Below are positions 33,591 through 43,426 of a DNA stretch of 64,000 nucleotides, in pieces; the first letter of the stretch is position 1, and every line of letters begins with the position of its first letter. Source of the DNA: an uncultured Oscillospiraceae bacterium (GTDB taxonomy: Bacteria; Bacillota; Clostridia; Oscillospirales; Acutalibacteraceae); the NCBI GenBank assembly GCA_900548305.1, contig URJZ01000001.1, positions 248,001 to 312,000 of the forward strand, in the 5' to 3' direction. A program made the translations under genes and the position numbers. Under the pieces are notes generated by a model. That model did not search any database and was not told where the DNA came from. It was given only the letters and a program-made list of their open reading frames with translations.

Positions 33591-36185
33591 TTAAGCTTTC
33601 GCATCATACCAAGTTTTCCCGACAGTTGCTTCCGCTACCATTGGAACAGATAGGTGAATTGCCTGCTCCATTTCCTCTGTTAGCAGCTGCTGAACCAGCG
33701 GAGCTTCTTCTTCCGGAGCCTCTACTATCAATTCATCGTGTACTTGTAAGATTAAGCGAGCACGTAAACCTTCCTTTTCTAATCGATGTACTACGCGAAT
33801 CATTGCAATTTTAATGATATCCGCAGCTGTACCCTGTATTGGCATATTCATGGCAACACGCTCTCCAAAGGAACGCAAATTAAAGTTGGATGAACTCAAT
33901 TCAGGAAGATAACGCCGGCGTCCGAATAGCGTTTCTACATAGCCGGTTTCTTTTGCATGTTCCACCACATTTGTCATATAATCGCGCACACCGCTGAAAT
34001 GATCCAAATATGTTTTAATATATTCCTCTGCCTCTTTGCGGGTAACGCTTATATTTTTTGCAAGAGAAAACGCGCCGATTCCATAAATAATACCAAAATT
34101 AACCGCTTTTGCACGGCTTCTCATCAATGGCGTTACCATTTCACGCGGCATATGGAACACTTGTGCGGCAGTATTGCGATGAATATCATCATTCTCCTTA
34201 AAGGCTTCTATCATGCCGGAATCATTTGCTATATGTGCCAATACACGCAGTTCAATCTGAGAATAGTCTGCATCTACTAAGACGCAACCCTCTTTTGCAA
34301 CGAAAAACTTACGCAGTTCTCTGCCAACATCAGTACGAACAGGTATGTTTTGCAAGTTAGGTTCCGTTGAACTGATACGACCAGTCCGTGTTTCTGTCTG
34401 ATTAAAACTGGAATGAATACGTCCATCTTCCTCCACCACTTTTAACAAGCCATCGCAATACGTAGACTTAATTTTTGCCAAAGTACGGTACTCCAAAATT
34501 AATTCTACCACAGGATGTTCATAGCGAAGTTTTTCCAACACTTCTGCACTGGTAGAATACCCTGTTTTGGTCTTTTTCCCCGCTGGAAGCCCTAATTTTA
34601 CAAACAACGCCTCGCCTAATTGTTTGGGTGAATTTAAATTAAACTGATAACCGACTTCTTCATATACCAAGCTCTGAATCCGGTTAATTTTATTCTCCAT
34701 AATTTCACCGTATTCGGCAATGCCATCTTTATCAACGGCAAACCCCAATTCTTCCATTTGTGCCAATACTTTGGCAAGGGGAAGTTCAATTTCGTGCAGT
34801 AATTTATGCTGTGTATTCTGAGAAATCTTGTCATCTATTACTCTATATAAAGCGGGATAAACTGCCGCCCATTTTATCATAGGATCTTGCTCAACCACCT
34901 GGGAATCCATTTGGGGCTGCTCCACACCGTATTCTGTCGCCATACGCTCTATTTCATAATTAGAAGAGGAAGGATTAAGCAAATAACCTGCAAGCATCGT
35001 GTCCATTTCTACCTGCACCAAACCAATATTCTGCCTATATAACGCAGCATACAACGGTTTTACATCATGAGTATATTTTTTGATATCCTCACTTTCACAA
35101 AACGCTTTCAAAAAGTCAGCATATTGGGCTGTATTGACAGTACAAATGGTATCCTCTAAATGAAAATATAATGTTTGAACTTGTTTGTCCTGATAAGATA
35201 CTAAAAAGTAGGCACTGCCCGTTTTTTGTAATTGTTGTAACAAACTTTGTGTATCATCGCATTCCTTAATTTGCGGCGATTGTTCCGTGACCAGTGCTTC
35301 TTGCTCTACTTCAATTTGATCCAATCCCCATTTTTTAATCAAACTGAACAATTCTAATTTTGCCATCAACCGTGCAGCTGCCTGAGCATCTCCCTCAGAA
35401 ACGTGGTAATGATCTAATTCCGTATCTATTGGCGCTTGCAGACAAATGGTACCAAGCTTATAACTTAAGAAAGCGGACTCTTTGCCTTCTTCTAGTTTTT
35501 TACGCATGGCAGGTTTTAAATCCAGTTGGCCAAAATTTTGGTAAATAGCTTCAATACTACCATATTTCTGAATCAAATCAGCTGCACCTTTTGCACCTAT
35601 TCCCGCAACACCCGGAATATTATCCGAACTATCTCCTTGTAATGCTTTAATATCAATTAACTGGTGCGGTGTTACACCATACTCCTCTTTTATTTTGGCT
35701 TCATTATATACTGTTACAACCGGCTGTCCAAACTTTGTAGCCATCAAACGCACTGTCACTGACGGATTCACCAACTGTAAGCTATCTCTGTCTCCTGTGG
35801 CCAACACGCATTCATGACCTTCTTCTGTACACACTCGCGCCAAAGTTCCCAAAATATCGTCTGCTTCGTACCCTTCGCATTCTACAATTTGGTAACCCAA
35901 CAACGTTAAAAGCTCTTTTAAAATTGGCAGTTGCTGTGCCAGTTCCGGTGGCATACCTTTGCGCTGAGCCTTGTAACCATCGTATTCTTTGTGGCGAAAT
36001 GTTGGCGCACGCATATCAAATGCTACTGCTACCGCGTCAGGATTTGTATCTTCCTTGATTTTATGCAGCATAGTTAAAAAGCCATAAATAGCGTTCGTAA
36101 ATGTACCGTCTTTTGTGGTTAATAATTTAATTCCATAAAAAGCTCGATTAAATATGCTATTTCCGTCCAGCACAAGTAACTTCAT
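33591..36185 (-). CDS. polA: DNA polymerase I
   Basis: An 864-residue family-A polymerase for Okazaki-fragment maturation and repair. The 5'-3' exonuclease domain (1-290) is intact (LLVLDGNSIFNRAFYG, CEGYEADDILGT, GDSSDNIPGVAGIGAKGA). The middle 3'-5' exonuclease-like domain lacks the DxE metal motif (YFLVSYQDKQV at that place), so no proofreading is expected, as in many Gram-positive PolA. Polymerase motifs A (DADYSQIELRVLAHI), B (RSRAKAVNFGIIYG) and C (LQVHDELIVE) are complete. It is transcribed from the repeat-borne promoter 57 bp upstream. Confidence 0.97.
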   Translation of the reverse strand: MKLLVLDGNSIFNRAFYGIKLLTTKDGTFTNAIYGFLTMLHKIKEDTNPDAVAVAFDMRAPTFRHKEYDGYKAQRKGMPPELAQQLPILKELLTLLGYQIVECEGYEADDILGTLARVCTEEGHECVLATGDRDSLQLVNPSVTVRLMATKFGQPVVTVYNEAKIKEEYGVTPHQLIDIKALQGDSSDNIPGVAGIGAKGAADLIQKYGSIEAIYQNFGQLDLKPAMRKKLEEGKESAFLSYKLGTICLQAPIDTELDHYHVSEGDAQAAARLMAKLELFSLIKKWGLDQIEVEQEALVTEQSPQIKECDDTQSLLQQLQKTGSAYFLVSYQDKQVQTLYFHLEDTICTVNTAQYADFLKAFCESEDIKKYTHDVKPLYAALYRQNIGLVQVEMDTMLAGYLLNPSSSNYEIERMATEYGVEQPQMDSQVVEQDPMIKWAAVYPALYRVIDDKISQNTQHKLLHEIELPLAKVLAQMEELGFAVDKDGIAEYGEIMENKINRIQSLVYEEVGYQFNLNSPKQLGEALFVKLGLPAGKKTKTGYSTSAEVLEKLRYEHPVVELILEYRTLAKIKSTYCDGLLKVVEEDGRIHSSFNQTETRTGRISSTEPNLQNIPVRTDVGRELRKFFVAKEGCVLVDADYSQIELRVLAHIANDSGMIEAFKENDDIHRNTAAQVFHMPREMVTPLMRSRAKAVNFGIIYGIGAFSLAKNISVTRKEAEEYIKTYLDHFSGVRDYMTNVVEHAKETGYVETLFGRRRYLPELSSSNFNLRSFGERVAMNMPIQGTAADIIKIAMIRVVHRLEKEGLRARLILQVHDELIVEAPEEEAPLVQQLLTEEMEQAIHLSVPMVAEATVGKTWYDAKA

Positions 36186-36241
36186 AAGTATTTCCGTACC
36201 TTTCCAAATAGTTAAAATAATTCTTAACTATAATTTGTTTT

Positions 36242-36466
36242 ATTATAGCATTAAAAAAATTGTGTTGCAATTTTTAACGCAATAAAAGCTAAAACGTTCT
36301 TATAACAGTCAAAATTTTTAATTTTGATGCTGTTTTGAGGTTGTTATAACATAAAAGAAATTGTTTCACAATTTCTAACCTATAAACGTTAAAACGTTCT
36401 TGCCAACAGCCAAACCTTTAGTTTTGTTACTGTTACTAGGTTGTTATAGCATTAAAAAATTGCGTT
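36242..36466 (-). repeat. Dispersed promoter-bearing repeat, copy 2 (upstream of polA)
   Basis: Two tandem units (36242-36350, 36351-36455) and the start of a third. The proximal promoter on the minus strand is -35 TTGCAA (36265-36270), 17 bp, extended -10 TGC-TATAAT (36242-36247), 57 bp before polA. Each unit has hairpin A (AATTG..CAATT plus T run) and hairpin B (AACAGTCAAAATT with AATTTTG..CTGTT in unit 1, AACAGCCAAA with TTTTG..CTGTT in unit 2). The internal unit carries a weaker copy of the promoter (TTGTGA, 17 bp, TATAAC). Confidence 0.85.
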
Positions 36467-36544
36467 ATTCCTTGTTTTATGATAGAATAACTCATTATTA
36501 AAATTTTATGTATTTTAATTTACTTAGAAACGGTAGGGTTTAAT

Positions 36545-37522
36545 TTGAGAATTGGCAATATTTCTTTTGATGGAAAAGCAATTTTGGCACCTATGGCAGG
36601 TGTTTCGGATAAATCTTTTCGTGAACTGTGTACTTCTTTTGGGGCTGCATACGTTATCTCTGAAATGGTAAGTTCAAAAGGGCTGCAATTTAGTGACCGA
36701 AAAAGCAAAGAGTTAATGGAGCTGTCTCCCGCCGAGCGTCCAGCAGCAATTCAAATCTTTGGAGATCAACCTGAAATTATGGCCAAAGCAGCTGAAAAAG
36801 CAATGGAATTTGAACCCCAAGCAATCGACATTAACATGGGTTGTCCCGCTCCTAAAATCAGCAATAGCGGAGGTGGTTCCGCTTTGATGAAACGCCCTGA
36901 TTTATGCGGAGATATTGTCTCGGCCGTTAAAAAAGCCATACCTGTCCCTGTAACCGTAAAAATCCGCAAGGGATGGGACAAAAACAGTATTAATGCAGTA
37001 GAGGTAGCATGTATTTGCGAACAAGCCGGAGCTGATGCAATTGCAGTACATGGCAGAACCAGAGAGGATATGTATACGCCGCCTGCCGATTGGAATATTA
37101 TTCGTCAAGTAAAACAAGCTGTTTCTATTCCTGTCATCGGAAACGGTGATATCAACACTGCACAGGATGCTGCCAAAATGATAGAAGAAACAGGCTGTGA
37201 TATGGTTATGGTCGGTCGTGGCGCGTTGGGAAATCCTTGGATTTTTTCACAAATAAACGCATATCTGTCTGATAGTTGCACCATTCTTCCTCCACCTTCT
37301 ATTATGGAACGTATGCTGGTTATGAGAAAACATATGGTGGCTTTATGCGACCATAAAACAGAACAGCACGGAATGAAAGAGGCCCGTAAACATGTTGGCT
37401 GGTATGTAAAGGGAATTCATGGTGCGGCAGAGTTCAGACGCAGAGCAGGATATTTGTCTACCTTGGCAGAACTGGATCAACTAATTGAAGATATTATAAA
37501 AGAAAATTCTCAAATAGAATAA
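36545..37522 (+). CDS. dusB: tRNA-dihydrouridine synthase (DusB type)
   Basis: A 325-residue flavin enzyme reducing uridines in the tRNA D loop. It has APMAGVSDKSFR, the catalytic Cys in NMGCPAPKIS (about 101), KIRKGWD, VHGRTREDMYTPPADW and VIGNGDI with MVGRGALGNPWIF, followed by the helical tRNA-binding C-terminal domain. The length and NMGCPAPK form fit the DusB/Dus1 group. It starts at TTG behind GGTAGGG. It is divergent from polA across repeat copy 2. Confidence 0.94.
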   Translation: MRIGNISFDGKAILAPMAGVSDKSFRELCTSFGAAYVISEMVSSKGLQFSDRKSKELMELSPAERPAAIQIFGDQPEIMAKAAEKAMEFEPQAIDINMGCPAPKISNSGGGSALMKRPDLCGDIVSAVKKAIPVPVTVKIRKGWDKNSINAVEVACICEQAGADAIAVHGRTREDMYTPPADWNIIRQVKQAVSIPVIGNGDINTAQDAAKMIEETGCDMVMVGRGALGNPWIFSQINAYLSDSCTILPPPSIMERMLVMRKHMVALCDHKTEQHGMKEARKHVGWYVKGIHGAAEFRRRAGYLSTLAELDQLIEDIIKENSQIE

Positions 37523-37628
37523 ATATATACTTTATATCTGGAAAAGGCTGTTATTCAACAGTTTTATTCTTTTTCATTTAAAAATAATAGTACCGATTTC
37601 AAAACAGTAGTTCACATCAATAAAAACA

Positions 37629-37668
37629 AAAAGCTGTAAACTCCTATGTAAGGAAGTTTACAGCTTTT
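37629..37668 (-). terminator. Terminator after adh
   Basis: A 14-bp stem AAAAGCTGTAAACT with AGTTTACAGCTTTT and T runs on both sides. It can serve both adh and dusB. Confidence 0.85.
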
Positions 37669-37672
37669 TATA

Positions 37673-38728
37673 TTATTCAAAATCAATAATTACTTTTAAT
37701 GCATTTTCTCTTGCTGCATTTGCAAACGTATCGTAAGCGTCCATAATTTCACTGAATTTAAAGTGATGCGTAACTAATTGTTGTGGTTTAATTTTTCCGG
37801 AAGATACTGTTTTCAACAGCATAGGCGTTGTATTTGTGCTAACCAAACCGGTTGCAATTGTAATATTTTTAATCCAAAGATCTTCCAAATGAAGTTCAAC
37901 AGATTTACCATGAACACCTACATTGGCAACATGACCGCCTTTTGTAATAATTTTTTGGCAAATATCAAAAGTTTGCGGAATACCAACCGCCTCAATAGCA
38001 ACGTCAACGCCAAGACCATCTGTCATTTCATAAATTTGCTTAATCGCAGCATCCATATCTTTAGAGTTTACAGTATCAGTTGCACCAAAACGTAAAGATT
38101 CTTTCAAACGATTATCATCCAGATCAATCATAATAATACGTGCCGGTGAATAGAACTGAGCTGTTAACAACGCTGCAAGTCCAATTGGACCCGAACCTAC
38201 AATTGCAACTGTATCGCCTGGTTTTACTTGACCATTCAATACACCAATTTCAAAGCCTGTTGGTAAAATATCACTAAGCATTACAGCAGCATCATCTGTA
38301 ATTGACTCCGGAATATGATATAAACTGTTATCAGCATGAGGAATATGTACATACTCTGCTTGAGTACCGTCAATCATGTAGCCTAAAATCCAGCCACCAT
38401 CATCACAGTGAGCATAAAGACTCTTTTTGCAATAATGACATGTTCCACACGCAGTAACACAAGAAATAATTACTTTGTCACCAACTTTAAAGTTGCTTAC
38501 ATTTTCTCCTACAGACTCAACAATACCAATACCTTCGTGACCCAACACTCTACCTGATTCAACTTCAGGGGTATCTCCTTTTAGAATATGAAGGTCTGTA
38601 CCGCAAATAGTAGTTTTTAACATTTTTACTACCGCTGCCTTACTATCCTTCGGGGTTGGTTTTGGTCTTTCTAATACTTCTTTTTTACCTGGACCTAAAT
38701 ATACCATTGCTTTCATAGTCTCACTCAT
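37673..38728 (-). CDS. Zinc-dependent alcohol dehydrogenase
   Basis: A 351-residue medium-chain dehydrogenase. Catalytic zinc ligands are in TICGTDLHIL and GHEGIGIVE; the structural zinc lobe is CGTCHYCKKSLYAHC. The NAD(P) site is VGSGPIGLAALL, with an acidic IDLDD at the end of the next strand, favouring NAD. It is close to secondary alcohol dehydrogenases used in fermentative redox balance. AAAGGAGG precedes the ATG. A good promoter overlaps a palindrome upstream (38764-38795). Confidence 0.88.
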   Translation of the reverse strand: MSETMKAMVYLGPGKKEVLERPKPTPKDSKAAVVKMLKTTICGTDLHILKGDTPEVESGRVLGHEGIGIVESVGENVSNFKVGDKVIISCVTACGTCHYCKKSLYAHCDDGGWILGYMIDGTQAEYVHIPHADNSLYHIPESITDDAAVMLSDILPTGFEIGVLNGQVKPGDTVAIVGSGPIGLAALLTAQFYSPARIIMIDLDDNRLKESLRFGATDTVNSKDMDAAIKQIYEMTDGLGVDVAIEAVGIPQTFDICQKIITKGGHVANVGVHGKSVELHLEDLWIKNITIATGLVSTNTTPMLLKTVSSGKIKPQQLVTHHFKFSEIMDAYDTFANAARENALKVIIDFE

Positions 38729-38763
38729 GTTTCATCCTCCTTTGATATATGGTTAATTTTTAC

Positions 38764-38802
38764 TGATGTGTACATCATATAACAAAAGATTATTTTTGTA
38801 AA
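38764..38802 (-). promoter_or_regulatory. adh promoter with palindromic operator candidate
   Basis: Minus strand: -35 TTTACA, 17 bp, -10 TATGAT (38774-38779). The palindrome TGATGT-GT-ACATCA (38764-38777 on plus) overlaps the -10 end, a repressor-like position. Confidence 0.55.
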
Positions 38803-38917
38803 TAATAAATAAAAAGTTAACAATATGTGTGATGTTTTTAACCAAATTAGTCTATTATTTCACAAATCTCTCCCTGTTTTTTCGATATTTTCTGTAATAA
38901 TAAATATTTCAGAAAAA

Positions 38918-38950
38918 GAAAAGGACACCTCAAATGAGGCGTCCTTTTTT
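38918..38950 (-). terminator. Terminator after the GH13 gene
   Basis: A stem of AAAAGGAC and CCTC with GAGG and GTCCTTTT, loop AAAT, and a run of six T. Confidence 0.85.
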
Positions 38951-38970
38951 ATTCGTAGGATTTCCAAAAT

Positions 38971-40842
38971 TTATTTTCCTAAAAATAGCAAAGCATAACC
39001 ATAAGGCTCTAAAACTAATATATGATTCCAAATAGGTGTTCCAAGAAGTGCGGATGCAGTTTCCCATTCTTGAGCAACTGATAGCTGTTTACAATGTGCA
39101 GCTCTGTTTATTGCTACCAATAATTTTTGACCAACCGTTTCATCCGCACGAATATATACAAAACAGTCATCATCTGCATAGTACGGTTCCAAGGTTCCTT
39201 GCTTTAATACCTCACAGCTATGGCGTATTTTTCCTAAACTGCGGTACCAATTTACCAACTCTATATCTTCATGCCCCCAAGGAAAACACCCTCTGTTAAA
39301 TGGGTCACGATATCCTTCCATGCCTGCTTCATCTCCATAATAAATACAAGGAACACCCGGCAAAGTATATTGCATCAATGAAGCCAGCTTTAACAAAGCT
39401 ATTCCTTTACTGCGTTGTTCTTGGGACAATTTTGTTCTGTGCTGCCACTCTCTATCCCGCCCATTTAACGGTTCTCCTCCCAACACAGTTAAAATACGTT
39501 CCGTATCGTGTGTTCCTATGTGATTCATTAATAAATGAATCACATCAGGTGGATAGTGTTCCAATACTGTCGCAATCCGTTCCATCATTTCTGCAGGATT
39601 TTTTCCTGTCAAAAAGCCTATAATTGCTTCGCGGAACGGATAATTCATTACGCTATCCAATTGCTTGCCAAGCAAATATCTTCTACGCTGTCCGTAAGCC
39701 ATTTTATTGGAAGCGTCCTCCCATACTTCTCCCAATATCATAGCAGTGGGTTTTATCTGTTTTGCAGCTTTTGCAATATGTTCTAAAAATAAATCGGGCA
39801 GTTCATCTGCTACATCCAGTCGCCATCCATCTGCTCCTGCTTTTAACCACTCTTGTATTACTCCATCCGTTCCATTGATGTATGCACTGTACGATTCATC
39901 AAATTCATTCACGTTAGGAAGCGTTTCAAAATTCCACCAACAAGCATATTGATTTGGCCATTGATAAAATTGATACCAATTATAATAAGGGGATTCCTGT
40001 GATTGATAAGCACCTAATGTTTGATATCTGCCCTTACGATTAAAATAGACACTATCACTGCCTGTATGGTTAAACACCCCATCCAATAAGATGTGTATTC
40101 CTCTTTTTTTTGCTTCTTTGCACAGACGTGTAAAATCCTCTTTTGTACCTAATAATGGATCCACTTTTGTATAATTGGCTGTATCGTAACGATGATTAGA
40201 ATGGGCCTCAAAAATAGGATTCAAATAGATGCAGGTAATACCTAAACTTTGTAAATAATCCAATTTTTGAATAATGCCTTCCAAATCTCCGCCAAAATAG
40301 TCAGAATTCGTAATTTCTCCCTGATGATTGGGTCTCCATTCCGGTTGTGAGCCCCACCGTTGATGCAGATAACGGTCTTGAGGTACCTTATCTTTTGTAG
40401 TACCTGAGCAATAAAAACGGTCGGGAAAAATTTGGTACATAATTCCTCCTTTTAACCAATCCGGCGCTTGATATTGAGGTTCATATACGGTAAGTTGCCA
40501 GTATTCTCCTGCAGGTGCACCATACTCATCAATACCGCTTTCATCACCAAAACGGCTTGTAATTCCCAGAGTACCTCTCCAGGTATCAATTTCAAAACGG
40601 TAAAAGTAAAGTCCGGGCTGTTCAGGTGTAAAATCACATTCCCACCATTCGTGGTTCTCCCCATTCATTCCGCACCAAAACATGCCAAGTGTTTTTACTT
40701 GTTTTGTAAATTCTTCTCCTACCATAAGGCGCGCCGCACTGCACCTGAATTCTCTTGGAACCAGTAGTTTAAAATGAACATTTGTATGAGTTTGAACCGC
40801 CCCTGTGGGATTACGGTAAATAGAATTTCTGGAATGAAACAT
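38971..40842 (-). CDS. GH13 alpha-glycosidase (neopullulanase/cyclomaltodextrinase type)
   Basis: A 623-residue cytoplasmic glycoside hydrolase. The N-terminal CBM34-like domain (1-125) places it in the GH13_20 group acting on cyclodextrins, pullulan and short maltodextrins. Catalytic regions: LLDGVFNHTG, GWRLDVADEL (nucleophile Asp), ILGEVWEDAS (acid Glu) and NHIGTHDTER (second Asp). No signal peptide. It lies just downstream of glycogen phosphorylase with a terminator in between, and both act on alpha-glucans, so a shared role in storage-glucan use is likely. Confidence 0.9.
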   Translation of the reverse strand: MFHSRNSIYRNPTGAVQTHTNVHFKLLVPREFRCSAARLMVGEEFTKQVKTLGMFWCGMNGENHEWWECDFTPEQPGLYFYRFEIDTWRGTLGITSRFGDESGIDEYGAPAGEYWQLTVYEPQYQAPDWLKGGIMYQIFPDRFYCSGTTKDKVPQDRYLHQRWGSQPEWRPNHQGEITNSDYFGGDLEGIIQKLDYLQSLGITCIYLNPIFEAHSNHRYDTANYTKVDPLLGTKEDFTRLCKEAKKRGIHILLDGVFNHTGSDSVYFNRKGRYQTLGAYQSQESPYYNWYQFYQWPNQYACWWNFETLPNVNEFDESYSAYINGTDGVIQEWLKAGADGWRLDVADELPDLFLEHIAKAAKQIKPTAMILGEVWEDASNKMAYGQRRRYLLGKQLDSVMNYPFREAIIGFLTGKNPAEMMERIATVLEHYPPDVIHLLMNHIGTHDTERILTVLGGEPLNGRDREWQHRTKLSQEQRSKGIALLKLASLMQYTLPGVPCIYYGDEAGMEGYRDPFNRGCFPWGHEDIELVNWYRSLGKIRHSCEVLKQGTLEPYYADDDCFVYIRADETVGQKLLVAINRAAHCKQLSVAQEWETASALLGTPIWNHILVLEPYGYALLFLGK

Positions 40843-40854
40843 AATTATCTCTCC

Positions 40855-40893
40855 AAAAAAGAGCAGGAAATGGATTGTTCTCTTCCTGCTCTT
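40855..40893 (-). terminator. Terminator after glgP
   Basis: A stem AAGAGCAGGAA with TTCCTGCTCTT and a 13-nt loop, A/T runs on both sides. Confidence 0.8.
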
Positions 40894-40912
40894 ACTCGAT
40901 ATTTTCTATAAT

Positions 40913-43426
40913 TTAGGAATTGGTACCTTTTCTGGTTGTTCTTTTTGCAACTGTAGATTTTACAGCTGTTTTTTGCACATTCTCTTCTGTTTTTGCAGGT
41001 GCTTTTACAATTGTTTTTTGTACCTCAGCCGGAACAGGAGTTGCCCCCCAAATATTTTGTGCATATTCGTGAATAGCTCTATCTGCGGCAAAACGACCTG
41101 CCCCAGCAATATTAACAAGCGCCATTTGCTGCCATTTCTGCTGGTTAGCATACAATTTTTCCGCTTTTTGATGTACTTTACTGTAGGAATCGAAGTCTGC
41201 CAGTACCATATAAGGGTCTACATTAATTAAGTTATTCGCAATATCATGGAATTCAAATCCATTCAGGCCTGAACGCATTTCTTCAATCGCATGTTTAATG
41301 ATAGGATTATTGTCATAAAACAATTTAGACTGATAACCATTTTTAGACAAGGACTGCGCTTCCGGAGTAGTCATACCAAACAGCAGCATATTCTCATCTC
41401 CCACGGTTTCATGTATCTCAACATTCGCTCCATCCAGTGTACCTAGTGTAATAGCGCCGTTAATCATAAATTTCATATTTCCGGTACCGGATGCTTCCGT
41501 GCCTGCCAGCGATATCTGTTCACTGATATCCGCTGCCGGTATCATCAATTCCGCCAATGTTACACGATAATCTTCTAAATAAACTACTTTCATTTTATCG
41601 TTTACCCTTGGGTCATTGTTGATGACTTCACTCAATTCCACAATAAAGCGAATCATTTGTTTTGCAAAATAGTATCCGGGAGCCGCTTTTGCACCAAAAA
41701 TATACGTATGCGGCGTAAAGTCAGCATTTGGATTTTCTCTTAACCATTGATAAGTAGCCAAAATATGAAGTGCATTTAAGTGCTGACGTTTATACTCGTG
41801 CATACGTTTGACCTGTACATCAAAAATAGAGTTTGGGTTTACTATAACGTTATTGCTTTTTTTGATATACTCAGCCAAACGCTGTTTGTTGTTGTATTTA
41901 ATAGTTTCTAATTTTTCAAGAGTTGCTTTGTCATCTTTATATGCTAAGAATTTAGATAATTCATTAGCATCATAAATATACCCATCTCCAATGGTCTCTG
42001 TTAAAAAAGCAGCCAGTTCCGGATTGGATTGATTCAACCAACGTCGGTGCGCAATACCATTGGTAACATTTTTAAACTTTTGCGGCATAACCTGATAAAA
42101 ATCTTTAAATACAGTGTCTTTTAAAATATTACTGTGTAATTGAGAAACACCGTTTACGGAATGACTTGCAACTACTGCTAAATTTGCCATTTTTACAAAT
42201 CCGTCATTGAGCGGAGCCATACGTCCTACTTGATAGCCATCTACTCCCTTTTCATGCATTTGAGCACAGAAACGACGGTTAATTTCTTCAATAATTTGAT
42301 AAATACGAGGCAGTCTTCTTTTAAACAGTTCTACACCCCAACACTCCAAAGCTTCTGCCATAACCGTATGGTTGGTGTATGCAATGGTGCGAGTTACAAT
42401 GTTCCATGCCGCATCCCAACCATAACCACATTCGTCCAACATAATACGCATCATTTCAGGAACCGCTAAAACAGGGTGTGTATCATTTAAATGAATCGCA
42501 GCCAATTCAGGTAAATTATCCAAAGAACTGTACGTAAACAAATGACGGCGAATAATATCCTGTATGGTAGCTGAAACCAAAAAATACTGCTGAGTTAAGC
42601 GCAAACTCTTACCCTCTTCGTGATTATCCCCCGGATACAGCACCTTTGTAATAGCTTCTGCAAGTGCATTTTGTTCCATTGCACGCAAGTAATCACCATC
42701 ATTGAATAACTGCATATCAAAATCAGCAGATTTGGCTTTCCAAACGCGCAACACACTAACGCCTTTCCCGTCCATACCCGCAACATACATATCATACGGC
42801 ACTGCAATTACTTTTTTATAATCCTTATGATTTACCATATGATATTGATTGTTCCAAGATTCCTCAATATAACCGTCAAAGTGTACTTCAACTGCTTTAT
42901 CTTGTTGCGGAGTCATCCAAATTTTTCCACCAGGAAGCCATAAATCCGGCAACTCTGTCTGCCAACCATCTACTAATTTTTGATGAAAAATACCATATTC
43001 ATAGCGTAAAGAATACCCCATTGCAGGGTAACCGTCTGTTGCTAAACCATCTAAAAAACATGCTGCCAAACGACCTAAACCGCCATTTCCCAAACCTGCA
43101 TCAGGTTCTTGCTCATAAACGCGATCCAGGTTTACACCCATATTTTTTAAAGCTTTTCGAAAATCTTCCTCTATACCCAGATTGAACAGATTATTTTTCA
43201 GGGAACGACCCATTAAAAATTCCATACAAAGATAATAAATCTTTTTTGATTTCTGCGCACGGTTTAAAAATTCGCTGCGACCCTCCATCAGCATCTCTTT
43301 TACCATAAGGGCAACCGCTTTATAATATTGTACATCTGAAGCTGTTTCTGCTTTTTCGCCAAATTGATGTACGAGTTTTTCTTCAATACCGGCCTGAATT
43401 TTTTTGACAGAATGTTTATAGTTCAT
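40913..43426 (-). CDS. glgP: Glycogen/maltodextrin phosphorylase with Lys/Thr-rich tail
   Basis: An 837-residue phosphorylase from ATG 43426 (GGAGGG in front). It releases glucose-1-phosphate from alpha-1,4-glucans using PLP bound to the lysine in GTGNMKFMINGAITLGTLDGA (core GTGNMKFM). Other hallmarks are NGGLGRLAACFLDG and EYGIFHQKLVDGWQ. Beyond the usual end near QNIWG there is an extra tail of about 45 residues rich in Lys, Thr, Ala and Val (PVPAEVQKTIVKAPAKTE, then VAKRTTRKGTNS). It is basic and probably disordered. The promoter is at 43506-43534. Confidence 0.95.
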   Translation of the reverse strand: MNYKHSVKKIQAGIEEKLVHQFGEKAETASDVQYYKAVALMVKEMLMEGRSEFLNRAQKSKKIYYLCMEFLMGRSLKNNLFNLGIEEDFRKALKNMGVNLDRVYEQEPDAGLGNGGLGRLAACFLDGLATDGYPAMGYSLRYEYGIFHQKLVDGWQTELPDLWLPGGKIWMTPQQDKAVEVHFDGYIEESWNNQYHMVNHKDYKKVIAVPYDMYVAGMDGKGVSVLRVWKAKSADFDMQLFNDGDYLRAMEQNALAEAITKVLYPGDNHEEGKSLRLTQQYFLVSATIQDIIRRHLFTYSSLDNLPELAAIHLNDTHPVLAVPEMMRIMLDECGYGWDAAWNIVTRTIAYTNHTVMAEALECWGVELFKRRLPRIYQIIEEINRRFCAQMHEKGVDGYQVGRMAPLNDGFVKMANLAVVASHSVNGVSQLHSNILKDTVFKDFYQVMPQKFKNVTNGIAHRRWLNQSNPELAAFLTETIGDGYIYDANELSKFLAYKDDKATLEKLETIKYNNKQRLAEYIKKSNNVIVNPNSIFDVQVKRMHEYKRQHLNALHILATYQWLRENPNADFTPHTYIFGAKAAPGYYFAKQMIRFIVELSEVINNDPRVNDKMKVVYLEDYRVTLAELMIPAADISEQISLAGTEASGTGNMKFMINGAITLGTLDGANVEIHETVGDENMLLFGMTTPEAQSLSKNGYQSKLFYDNNPIIKHAIEEMRSGLNGFEFHDIANNLINVDPYMVLADFDSYSKVHQKAEKLYANQQKWQQMALVNIAGAGRFAADRAIHEYAQNIWGATPVPAEVQKTIVKAPAKTEENVQKTAVKSTVAKRTTRKGTNS

